Below the pieces are notes generated by a model, which was not told the origin of the DNA, searched no databases, and saw nothing but the letters and a program-made list of their open reading frames with translations. Shown one piece after another: positions 1-6,839 of a stretch of DNA of 8,213 bases (the stretch's first letter is position 1; the number at the start of each line of letters is the position of its first letter). Source of the stretch: Candidatus Aminicenantota bacterium. Lineage in GTDB: Bacteria; Acidobacteriota; Aminicenantia; Aminicenantales; Aminicenantaceae. The position numbers and the translations under genes are program-made. The stretch spans positions 1-8,213 of the forward strand of contig WTAW01000126.1 of NCBI GenBank assembly GCA_013139435.1, written 5' to 3'.

Positions 1-32
1 ACTTTGTTCTGACCACAAAATGGAGGACTGTC

Positions 33-2429
33 ATGTTCAGGAATTACCTCAAGATCGCGTTCAGGCAATTGACGAAGCATAAAGGATTTTCCATTATCAA
101 CATTTCGGGTTTGGCGCTCGGAATGACGGCCTGTCTGTTGATGCTGATGTTTGTTGTGAACGAAACAAGCTACGATAATTTTCATCCCAATAAAGACAGG
201 ATATTCCGCGTGATCACCGATTGGGGGAAAGAAGGAAGTCGAATGAAATTCGCTGGTGCGATGCCGGCCATCGCTCCCACTCTCAATGAAGAAGTCCCGG
301 AAGTCAAAGTCGCCGCAAGAGTGAGACGCATGACTAAAACTGTCATAACAGATGCGGAAAATCAGACCGTCAAAGAAGACAACGCTTTTTATGGAGACCC
401 GGAAATCTTTGATATTTTCAACTGGAGTCTTCTCGAAGGCGACAAATCAGGCGTGTTGGACGAACCTTACAGCGTCGTCCTCTCTCACAAGATCGCTCGC
501 AAATATTTTGGGAGCAATGATGCCACAGGCCAAATCTTAACGATCAATAACAACCCTTACAAAATAACCGGTGTGATGAAAGACCTGCCGGCCAATACCC
601 ATCTGAACTGTGAGATTCTAGTCTCTTATGCAACAGTAGAGGCATTGGGCGAATACCCCGACAAACCATGGAATGTTTGGGGAGATGATTACAATTACAT
701 CGTGCTCAAAGAAAATGTTCCTGCAGAAAATATTCATGAAAAGCTGAATAGGCTGTTGATTAAGAATGCGGGCGATTGGTATCGAGGCCGAATGGATTTG
801 ATACCGCAGCCTCTTTCGGCTATTCACTGGGATAACGAATCCCGGGGAGACATCGGGCCAAAGGGAAATTATCTCTATGTCTATCTTTTCCTTTCGGCAT
901 CGATCCTTGTGCTTCTCATCGCATGCTTCAACTTTATGAATCTCTCCACATCCAGGTATGTGGACCGGATGAAAGAGGTGGGAATTCGGAAGGTGGTGGG
1001 TGCCAACAGACAGCAACTGATCCAACAATTTCTTGTTGAGTCGATTTTGGTATCGTTAATAGCCGCTGCCATAGGCATCTATTTATTTATTCTTCTGAAT
1101 AAAAGCCTCTATGCGCTCCTCAACATTGAATTTGTCGTGAGTTCCAGCCACGCGATCTACCTTTACGGGGTCATCGTATTGCTTGTTCTCGTGGTCGGCC
1201 TTTTTGCCGGCGGCTATCCGGCATTCTTTCTCTCCAGGTTCAGCCCGGTGGATATTATTAAAAGCGGATTTTGGGGAGTCAGACACAAGTTATCATTCCG
1301 CCATGTTTTGGTCGTTCTACAATTCAGCATCTCCATATTGCTTATAGTGGGCACTTTAGTCGTTTATCAACAACTCAATTTTATGAAAAACTCCGACCTC
1401 GGATTTGAAAAGAAGGATGTCCTGTTGGTGCAATTCCCATGGGGTAATGAAGAGGTAAAACAAAAGTATCCTGTCCTCAGAGACGAATTATTAAACAATC
1501 CGAATGTTTTGAGCGTTTCTGGGGTTTATACAGTGCCGGGCGTAAACAGCCAGTTCCAAATGAGCGCTAGAAAAGCGGGTGACGACCCGGAAAAGACAAT
1601 AACACTCCAAGCTTTGCCGGGAGATTTCGGATTTGTGCAGTCCATGGGGCTGCAACTGATCGAAGGCCGAGACTTATCAAAAGATTACGTCTTGGATAAT
1701 CGGGAAAGCGCACTATTGAATGAAACAGCTGTAAAGGTTCTAGGATTGGAAGATCCCGTCGGGACAAAACTTCTCATTCCGCGTGACCAAGAGATGTCGG
1801 AGATGACGGTGGTGGGCGTTGTTAGAGATTTCCATGTCCAGTCTCTGCACAACACGATCAATCCAATGATCATTTTTGTCGAGCCCAAAATGTATGCCAT
1901 GATGGCCGTGAAAATATATCCTGCAAACCCTGAGGAGACTGTCCAATCGCTTAAAGAAATCTGGAACAGTGTGCTCCCATTTGCAGGCTTTAACTTCAGA
2001 TACATGGAAGATGCGTATCACAGCTTCTACAGGACAGAAGAAAAGACCGGAAAATTGATCACCATATTCACTTGTTTGGCGCTATTAGTATCGTGTTTGG
2101 GTTTGTTTGGATTGGCCTCATTCATGACCTCAAAGAGAGTCAAGGAGATCGGGATCAGAAAAGTCTTAGGAGCAACAGCAGGGGGAATAACAGTCCTCTT
2201 ATCCAAGCAATTTACAAAATGGGTGATCATTTCGAATATTTTTGCGTGGCCTATTGCATACTACCTGCTGAGCCGGTGGTTGGAAAATTTTGCGTACAGA
2301 ATGAACTTAGGTCCAGTACCATTCCTGGTGAGTGGCGCTGTTGTTCTGTCAATTGCTGTCCTCACCGTGAGCTTCCAGGCAATTCGAGCCGCCTTGGCAA
2401 ATCCTGTGGAATCATTGAGATATGAGTAG
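33..2429 (+). CDS. ABC transporter permease, duplicated MacB_PCD-FtsX architecture
   Basis: Inner-membrane permease of the MacB/FtsX class. The usual architecture is visible twice in 798 aa. The first membrane helix is at about residues 19-42, followed by a periplasmic MacB_PCD-like region (about 43-278). An FtsX block with helices near 281-303, 333-356 and 374-400 carries the coupling-helix motif EVGIRKVVGA (315-324). A second unit starts with a helix at about 423-445, then a second periplasmic region and an FtsX block with helices near 676-698, 729-747 and 763-785, carrying EIGIRKVLGA (705-714). The C-terminus NPVESLRYE is typical of the family. The ATG start is supported by GGAGG at 22-26, six bases upstream. 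Such permeases work with a separate LolD/MacB-type ATPase, which is not in the window. Members act in mechanotransmission, such as lipoprotein or peptide export, rather than classical import. The substrate cannot be deduced. It is complete, with no frameshift seen. Confidence 0.93.
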   Translation: MFRNYLKIAFRQLTKHKGFSIINISGLALGMTACLLMLMFVVNETSYDNFHPNKDRIFRVITDWGKEGSRMKFAGAMPAIAPTLNEEVPEVKVAARVRRMTKTVITDAENQTVKEDNAFYGDPEIFDIFNWSLLEGDKSGVLDEPYSVVLSHKIARKYFGSNDATGQILTINNNPYKITGVMKDLPANTHLNCEILVSYATVEALGEYPDKPWNVWGDDYNYIVLKENVPAENIHEKLNRLLIKNAGDWYRGRMDLIPQPLSAIHWDNESRGDIGPKGNYLYVYLFLSASILVLLIACFNFMNLSTSRYVDRMKEVGIRKVVGANRQQLIQQFLVESILVSLIAAAIGIYLFILLNKSLYALLNIEFVVSSSHAIYLYGVIVLLVLVVGLFAGGYPAFFLSRFSPVDIIKSGFWGVRHKLSFRHVLVVLQFSISILLIVGTLVVYQQLNFMKNSDLGFEKKDVLLVQFPWGNEEVKQKYPVLRDELLNNPNVLSVSGVYTVPGVNSQFQMSARKAGDDPEKTITLQALPGDFGFVQSMGLQLIEGRDLSKDYVLDNRESALLNETAVKVLGLEDPVGTKLLIPRDQEMSEMTVVGVVRDFHVQSLHNTINPMIIFVEPKMYAMMAVKIYPANPEETVQSLKEIWNSVLPFAGFNFRYMEDAYHSFYRTEEKTGKLITIFTCLALLVSCLGLFGLASFMTSKRVKEIGIRKVLGATAGGITVLLSKQFTKWVIISNIFAWPIAYYLLSRWLENFAYRMNLGPVPFLVSGAVVLSIAVLTVSFQAIRAALANPVESLRYE

Positions 2430-2446
2430 AATTTTGTCCTTGGAGA

Positions 2447-3649
2447 TTACATCCCCTCTTCTATCTGATCCCGATTCTTTATTCTGTATCTTTTAATCTT
2501 TACCTCACCCGTCTCTTCGGAGGTGAATATATCATAGAGGAAACCATCTTTTATGATCTCTGGATTGAAAGAGAGGAAGACTTTGTACAAGTAATAGCCG
2601 TCTTTGCTGAAGATATCAAGTTCAACTCGATTGCTCTCGTCAAGAACCGATCGAGCCTTCCTAACATAGATCCGGCCCGCATCATCAACAATCATCCCAT
2701 AAAAGAATGGACGATGAGGGGGGAACTGGCAGGAGGCTTCCACCACATCTCTTGGCGGTTTTCTCCCCCTTCTTTCATAGGCTTCTTCAATACGGTTTAT
2801 GATGAAATCTTTTTCAGATCGACTTATTTGCTTTGGAGGCTCATCTTTTTCTATCTTTAAGCTGACCTCTCCTGTGCGACTTACGGTTGTTATCACATAA
2901 TCAGATGGATAGGCATAAATGAATTTCTTTTCACTGATGGGGAATAGATAAGGCCAATAATTGTACTGGTGATATGCCTTAAAGGCATAAGTCGTGCCCT
3001 TATTGTCCTTTGATTGCACGGCCTTTACATCAGAAAATTCGGCTATCCTTTCGATAACTTTCCCATCTGTGTCAAATTTGATTAAATACTTCTTACTTCC
3101 CTCATCATCACTCTGAATTATATAGGTAATGATATTGCCGTCGATATCAACAAAAAAGTCATATATTCTATTCTCAAAAGTCGTACTGTTTTTATACACG
3201 CCTGCGCTATCAAAGATCTGAATCCTTCTTCTGTCAGATATATAAATTATGTCTTTATCATCAATAAAAACAGAAGAAACACTAGTAAACTCACCAGGGC
3301 CTTCTCCTTTACGGCCGATAGTCAGGAGATAGTGTCCGTCTTTATCGAACTTTTGGACACGGTGGTTTCCGGAATCAACGACATAGATATTTCTCTCACT
3401 GTCAAGAGCGATTCTCGCAACCCTGTAAAACTGATAATTTGGGTCTTCGTCATTTCCTACCTCTAGGTCATCTTCTAATTCAATGCCTAATTCTCCATAG
3501 TATGGCTCCTGTGGATTTCTGACAATCGTGACGCCATCAACTTCCTCAACTTCGCCTCCCCATCCATCCTTGTGAGAGTTACAGGAGATTAAAATGATCT
3601 GAATCATTAGCAATAGTAAAACTGGGATCAATAATGTGGTGCTCTTCAT
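2447..3649 (-). CDS. 6-bladed beta-propeller (NHL-repeat) lipoprotein
   Basis: A 400-aa predicted lipoprotein. The N-terminus has a basic residue, a long hydrophobic core (5-21) and a lipobox LISC with Cys23 as the lipidated residue. The mature protein contains NHL/propeller blade signatures, most clearly at about residues 75-150: repeated strands of the type 'aLDsernIYVvDsgnhRVqkFdkdG', the loop GRKGEGPGEF (112-121), and a second blade ending in RRIQIFDSAG (141-150). Weaker blades follow at about 161-205 and 318-355. Proteins of this kind are usually annotated only as '6-bladed beta-propeller'; the fold suggests a binding or scaffolding role at the outer or inner membrane, but no ligand can be named. 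GGAGAG lies just upstream of the ATG (3652-3658 on the plus strand). It lies 131 bp downstream of the LolA-like gene on the same strand and may have its own promoter. It converges on the permease with only 17 bp between the stops. Confidence 0.85.
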   Translation of the reverse strand: MKSTTLLIPVLLLLMIQIILISCNSHKDGWGGEVEEVDGVTIVRNPQEPYYGELGIELEDDLEVGNDEDPNYQFYRVARIALDSERNIYVVDSGNHRVQKFDKDGHYLLTIGRKGEGPGEFTSVSSVFIDDKDIIYISDRRRIQIFDSAGVYKNSTTFENRIYDFFVDIDGNIITYIIQSDDEGSKKYLIKFDTDGKVIERIAEFSDVKAVQSKDNKGTTYAFKAYHQYNYWPYLFPISEKKFIYAYPSDYVITTVSRTGEVSLKIEKDEPPKQISRSEKDFIINRIEEAYERRGRKPPRDVVEASCQFPPHRPFFYGMIVDDAGRIYVRKARSVLDESNRVELDIFSKDGYYLYKVFLSFNPEIIKDGFLYDIFTSEETGEVKIKRYRIKNRDQIEEGM

Positions 3650-3681
3650 AGTCTCTCCATTTTCTAAGGATTGTTTCAGAT

Positions 3682-3687
3682 ATTATA
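3682..3687 (-). promoter_or_regulatory. Possible -10 box for the propeller lipoprotein gene
   Basis: The minus strand reads a perfect TATAAT here, about 33 bases before the ATG at 3649. The implied 5' leader of about 26 nt contains the GGAGAG ribosome-binding site. No good -35 hexamer stands at 16-18 bp spacing, so the promoter is weak or activator-dependent, or the match is chance in an A/T-rich spacer. If real, the lipoprotein gene can be transcribed apart from the VWFA/LolA-like pair upstream. Confidence 0.35.
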
Positions 3688-3780
3688 ACGTTCCATAAGG
3701 CTAATCTGTTTACTAGAGCGATTTTACTGCCAGATCAGACTATATCTTTTGACGACCGGAATTCCATCCTTGACTTTCCA

Positions 3781-4656
3781 TCAATACTTCACATCCACAT
3801 CCACGGTGAAAAATTTGTAGTTGTCATAGATAAACTGGGTTTTTGCTACTATCACTTGTTCTCTATATCCTCTTTTATATAAATGTTTTTCATAAAGAAA
3901 CACCGTTTTGCTGGGAAAACGAATGACCTGATTTTTATCGGTCTTATAAACCTCATCATAATAGTGTGTAACTGATATCATTGGAGTTGATTTTAACTTG
4001 CTGGTTTTTTTAACTTGTTCGATGCCAACAAGAGATTCCTCTGCAACTTCAATCTTGAGGATACTATAATCTTCCTTATCTACCCATAGTTTCCCGTAAT
4101 TAGGCAAATCTCTCATTTCTGATTTTGGTTTGGCTTCAATGACGATGGTCTTCCTTCCGCCGATAGATTTTTCATCAAGAATTTTATAAATGTACTTATC
4201 ATGGTTCTTACGAATCAGTAGCCCTACAGGCCCAAAAACGGAACGTTTTGAATAAAACATTCTTGTCTTTAGCTGGGCGTTTTTTTCATACTTTTTCTTT
4301 CCGTTTTCCTCTAACAGGATTCTTTTTTCTTCGATCCTATTTCCTTTCTTCATCAATTGGTAATCGTAAACATAGGTATTTCCTTCAACTTTTTTTGCAT
4401 CTATTCTTCTGGAATATCCTACCAAATTGATTTCATTGATCTCTTCTTCAATTCTTTCTGTACAAACAAAAAAAAGAGAGGCACTAGCTAACTTTTCACA
4501 GTAAACTGCACATTTATCCAAAATTCCTTCCAGATCTTTCGACCTCTTTTCCTGAGAATATGGCAATGTGAGAGCTGTGAGGCTACAAACAAGGAAGGAC
4601 AAATAGAGGAGTAAGTGAAGTATAGATACTTTTTGTTTTAGCATTGGCTTTCGCAT
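3781..4656 (-). CDS. Secreted LolA-like (outer-membrane lipoprotein-sorting-like) protein
   Basis: A 291-aa exported protein of unknown function. Residues 1-10 are basic and are followed by a hydrophobic core (about 11-30), consistent with a signal peptide; a Cys at 24 is not in a clear lipobox. The mature part is rich in alternating beta-strand patterns. The segment GKLWVDKEDYSILKIE (188-203) followed by further strands resembles the half-barrel core of LolA/LolB-like proteins, where a Trp-x-Asp strand is typical. An acidic/Cys stretch at 48-75 (Cys49, Cys53, Cys65) precedes the barrel. The ATG overlaps the stop of the VWFA gene by one base (TAATG), and no Shine-Dalgarno is visible, so translation is probably by termination-reinitiation; Met5 is an alternative start. 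The family placement rests on fold-like pattern only. A bona fide lipoprotein carrier role is not shown. Confidence 0.7.
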   Translation of the reverse strand: MRKPMLKQKVSILHLLLYLSFLVCSLTALTLPYSQEKRSKDLEGILDKCAVYCEKLASASLFFVCTERIEEEINEINLVGYSRRIDAKKVEGNTYVYDYQLMKKGNRIEEKRILLEENGKKKYEKNAQLKTRMFYSKRSVFGPVGLLIRKNHDKYIYKILDEKSIGGRKTIVIEAKPKSEMRDLPNYGKLWVDKEDYSILKIEVAEESLVGIEQVKKTSKLKSTPMISVTHYYDEVYKTDKNQVIRFPSKTVFLYEKHLYKRGYREQVIVAKTQFIYDNYKFFTVDVDVKY

Positions 4657-6302
4657 TATTTAAAGTGTGGTTGCTCGGAATTAGAATCTTCAAGAATAGC
4701 CACTGAGACAGATCCAACAGCTCCCCTGCCCGTCTTCATATTGCGGATGACCACTCGGCATTTGTACTCCCCGGGCGGAATTGAAAGATAGCAAGTGTGT
4801 TGAAACTCGTCATCCGGAAGTTTCGAAAAATCCATTTCTACTCGATCAAATGCAACGATGTCATCTTTTTCATCAAACACCAAGCTGACAATTTCGACTT
4901 TTTCACCGGAGATTTCTTCGAACTTCTCTACGGGAATCTGCGAGATAAAACAAAGATTCCCTTTTTCCTCTCCTGGAGTGTGTGATGCCTTCAAAGGAAA
5001 TCGAACAGGATCTTGAAAAAGGGGCCTTTCGGTTAAAGCCAGATCTACCAAATGAATCTGTTTTTCCAGCTTTGAATATTCATTGAATGGCTTCGGGTTG
5101 TAATACCCTCCTTGAGCATGGATTTTGTATCCCTTTTTCTTCACTTTCACTTTGATCTTGTGGTACTTCCCATCCCATTTCTCATCGATGTAATAGCCCA
5201 AAACATAATAGGAGCCAGTCAGAGTCTGAATCTCATCCATGATTTCTTCATAATCGTGGAGATTGTCGTAGTATTTACCTCCGGTATTTTTTGACAATTG
5301 ACTTAAAGAACGATGCCCTGTTACTTCATCATCTCTGGTTACAGCTGAACCCAATTCTTCTGTATCCAAAGCAAACACAGGAGCATTCGAGGCGGCAAGC
5401 TCCTTCATCATGTTTTCATATCTATTGCGAACTGTCGTATCTCCGAACCAATTTCTGAACGAACGCCTAGGTGGGGAATGTCCATAGACAAGAGAGCTTG
5501 CTATTCCAGATGAAAAGAGAAGTATGTGCTTTTGACCAGGGATATATCTGAGTGCTTTGGCTAATTCCTTAATTTTTAATGAATATTCAGAAGCATTGAA
5601 TTTAGCAGCTTTTCTGTCCAATTCTAGATATTTACCCTTCATCAAATTGAAGTCAGAGCCTAATATTCCTTTCTCTGCACACTCGCTTTCCCCCTGTTGC
5701 CAATATTGTGCCTCTACATTATAGGCTCTTCCCAGGATTTCTCTCACGCCAAATCCATCGACAACTTCACGAACCTTCTGATGGTCTGTGGTTAAGTACT
5801 CATGGAGAACTAAACTCTTCAATGAGGAATACGAAAGAACACCCACCTCATCAGTGGGATGAAGCTGAGTATCTACAAAATGTAAAGCTGCCTCTTTGGA
5901 CTTTTTAAAGCCTGTTGCGTTGTTATAGGCAAAATCAAAAAAGAGGAAGAACTTTCGGGTCATTTTTTCTGACGGTTGGGTTTTCCCCTCAGGTTTTGGT
6001 TTAACCTTTGGCTCTTCGGGCTTTTTCTCATCGGATGGGAGTGCTAGTGTATACTTCTCAAATTCTGTAATTTTTTTACGTTCTCCTTTGTCGTATATCT
6101 CAAAATCGTCAATCCCCAAATCCATCACAGGATTGCCATCTTTATCTGTCACATAGACCTGAATGAGTTTGAGGGTGACAGTGACCTCGTGTCGTAAATC
6201 TTTTTGGCTGGTTTTTTTCTGAATGGCGATTGAGCCGAAAGCAAATTGATTAATTATTAAAACGAATACAATGCAAAACACAAAAAAGAGCTGCCTTTTC
6301 AT
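4656..6302 (-). CDS. Secreted VWFA-related protein (acidobacterial type), copy 1
   Basis: A 548-aa exported protein. A signal peptide spans about residues 1-24 (KR then a long hydrophobic run ending AFGS). Next comes a beta-rich N-terminal segment with the family hallmark VYVTDKDGNPVMDLGIDDF (49-67), then a Lys/Pro/Glu-rich linker (about 91-113). The von Willebrand A-like domain runs from about 117 to 370: strand FFLFFDF (118-124), the TDEVGVLSYSS strand (150-160), GQKHILLFSSG (256-266) and APVFALDT (307-314). A C-terminal beta domain (about 380-535) follows, starting with the Lys-rich KIKVKVKKKGYK (382-393). The MIDAS Asp is present (Asp123), but the Ser residues of the usual DxSxS are replaced (DFAYN), so metal binding may be altered. 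The ATG is preceded by GGGGGGAGA. It is the first gene of a unit with the LolA-like gene. The family is known from Acidobacteriota; its cellular role is not established. Confidence 0.85.
   Translation of the reverse strand: MKRQLFFVFCIVFVLIINQFAFGSIAIQKKTSQKDLRHEVTVTLKLIQVYVTDKDGNPVMDLGIDDFEIYDKGERKKITEFEKYTLALPSDEKKPEEPKVKPKPEGKTQPSEKMTRKFFLFFDFAYNNATGFKKSKEAALHFVDTQLHPTDEVGVLSYSSLKSLVLHEYLTTDHQKVREVVDGFGVREILGRAYNVEAQYWQQGESECAEKGILGSDFNLMKGKYLELDRKAAKFNASEYSLKIKELAKALRYIPGQKHILLFSSGIASSLVYGHSPPRRSFRNWFGDTTVRNRYENMMKELAASNAPVFALDTEELGSAVTRDDEVTGHRSLSQLSKNTGGKYYDNLHDYEEIMDEIQTLTGSYYVLGYYIDEKWDGKYHKIKVKVKKKGYKIHAQGGYYNPKPFNEYSKLEKQIHLVDLALTERPLFQDPVRFPLKASHTPGEEKGNLCFISQIPVEKFEEISGEKVEIVSLVFDEKDDIVAFDRVEMDFSKLPDDEFQHTCYLSIPPGEYKCRVVIRNMKTGRGAVGSVSVAILEDSNSEQPHFK
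4741..5246 (-). repeat. Paralogous repeat, left copy (within VWFA copy 1)
   Basis: This segment aligns without net gaps to 7708-8213 at a constant offset of 2967 bases. Nucleotide similarity is clearly visible, highest at about 5030-5246, where runs such as CCCTTTTTCTT and ACTTTCACTTT are shared. It is a direct repeat (same strand) flanking the AbiEii pair and reflects gene duplication, not a mobile-element end. Confidence 0.7.
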
Positions 6303-6347
6303 TCTCCCCCCAGAAAAGTTTGCATTTGTTCCTACTCCCCTATGAAT

Positions 6348-6375
6348 AGTATAAGCCGCTTAGATTAAAAAGCAA
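6348..6375 (-). promoter_or_regulatory. Probable sigma70-type promoter for the VWFA/LolA-like unit
   Basis: On the minus strand, TTGCTT (plus 6370-6375) is followed after 16 bp by TATACT (plus 6348-6353). The hexamers match consensus at 4/6 and 5/6. The predicted start is near 6341, giving a leader of about 38 nt that ends in the GGGGGGAGA ribosome-binding site of the VWFA gene. Spacing and position fit well; there is no experimental support. Confidence 0.5.
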
Positions 6376-6380
6376 ACTTC

Positions 6381-6397
6381 GTGCCAATGCATTGCAC
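6381..6397. promoter_or_regulatory. Palindrome, possible operator or activator site
   Basis: The 17-nt sequence GTGCCAATGCATTGCAC is a perfect 16-bp palindrome (GTGCAATGCATTGCAC) apart from one extra C. It lies 5 bp upstream of the proposed -35 box of the minus-strand promoter, where activators commonly bind. It could alternatively be a chance palindrome. No regulator gene is present in the window. Confidence 0.3.
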
Positions 6398-6574
6398 CAG
6401 ATCAAAAGGATATATGCCAGCAAATATTGTTCAGCACAGAGGACAGGTGTCGGAATCGTGAACAACTGTGGTTGTCCATCGCAAATGGGTCACAACGAAG
6501 CAGATTCAGTAAGATCGGTTCGCCCAAAGGGTAAAAATGCATCGACGTTTTTTATGAATAGTTCAGATTGGGTG

Positions 6575-6583
6575 TGTTATAAT
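6575..6583 (+). promoter_or_regulatory. Extended -10 promoter of the putative antitoxin-toxin pair
   Basis: TGTTATAAT is a perfect TATAAT preceded by TGn, the extended -10 motif that relaxes the need for a -35 box (only TGAATA, a poor match, lies 17 bp upstream). Transcription would begin about seven bases downstream, at roughly 6590-6591, which coincides with the GTG start codon. The stretch between is TAAAAAA and holds no ribosome-binding site. Confidence 0.5.
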
Positions 6584-6590
6584 TAAAAAA

Positions 6591-6839
6591 GTGAAAACCT
6601 TTGCAGAACAGTTGCAACCTTTTTTCTGGGGGACCAATTTATCAAAAATCGACATTGAAGAAAATAAGCAGTACATCATTGAAAGAATTCTCGAATTAGG
6701 AGACGACGATGCAGTCCAGTGGCTTTTTTCCAATGTCTCGTTGTGTGATATAAAAAAAACGCTCGAAGAAAGCAGGCGCATCTCTAAAAAAAGCAAAAAC
6801 TTCTGGTCCATCTTTCTGGAAGATCAACCGGATGCATGA
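6591..6839 (+). CDS. Small DUF6922-like protein, putative antitoxin partner of AbiEii
   Basis: An 82-aa soluble protein without signal peptide or membrane segment. Its pattern (PFFW at 10-13, then about 15 residues later a helix YIIERILELGD, then VQWLF, then a Lys/Arg-rich SRRISKKSKNFW near the C-terminus) matches what I recall of the DUF6922 family. Those proteins are often encoded directly upstream of AbiEii-type nucleotidyltransferases and are regarded as putative antitoxins. The start is GTG: it is the first standard start codon in the frame after a stop at 6555-6557, and the family-like PFFW begins nine residues in. No Shine-Dalgarno is visible; the promoter position suggests a leaderless message. 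The stop lies inside the next gene (8-nt overlap). The antitoxin role is inferred from context; no winged-helix domain of AbiEi type is present. Confidence 0.72.
   Translation: MKTFAEQLQPFFWGTNLSKIDIEENKQYIIERILELGDDDAVQWLFSNVSLCDIKKTLEESRRISKKSKNFWSIFLEDQPDA

Larger units (their letters stand above)
6303..6590. other. Divergent intergenic region between VWFA copy 1 and the AbiEii pair
   Basis: This 288-bp spacer separates the divergent VWFA and putative antitoxin genes. Its left part holds the minus-strand promoter and the palindrome, and its right end holds the extended -10 box. The middle (about 6398-6555) has no recognisable gene, RNA or repeat. The short open frames across it (a 64-codon plus-strand frame and a roughly 50-codon minus-strand frame) show no family resemblance and no ribosome-binding site that I can support. 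Confidence 0.6.

Noticed and set aside
618..1028. 136-codon minus-strand open frame inside the permease
   Set aside because: It lies wholly opposite conserved membrane and periplasmic coding sequence of the permease and has no recognisable domain or ribosome-binding site.
2072..2425. 117-codon plus-strand open frame near the end of the permease gene
   Set aside because: The frame of the permease through this region encodes the conserved FtsX coupling motif and helices; the alternative frame is a shadow.
3758..3765. GGAATTCC palindrome after the LolA-like gene as a terminator or operator
   Set aside because: An eight-base palindrome is expected by chance at this scale; it has no loop, no T-run and no promoter nearby in operator position.
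6392..6586. 64-codon plus-strand open frame in the divergent spacer
   Set aside because: There is no ribosome-binding site and no family resemblance, and it runs through the palindrome, the -10 box and the putative antitoxin promoter, so it is unlikely to be a gene.
6563..6811. 82-codon open frame on the minus strand opposite the putative antitoxin gene
   Set aside because: It is the antisense shadow of the plus-strand gene, which has family-like motifs, a promoter and overlap with AbiEii; the minus frame has none.
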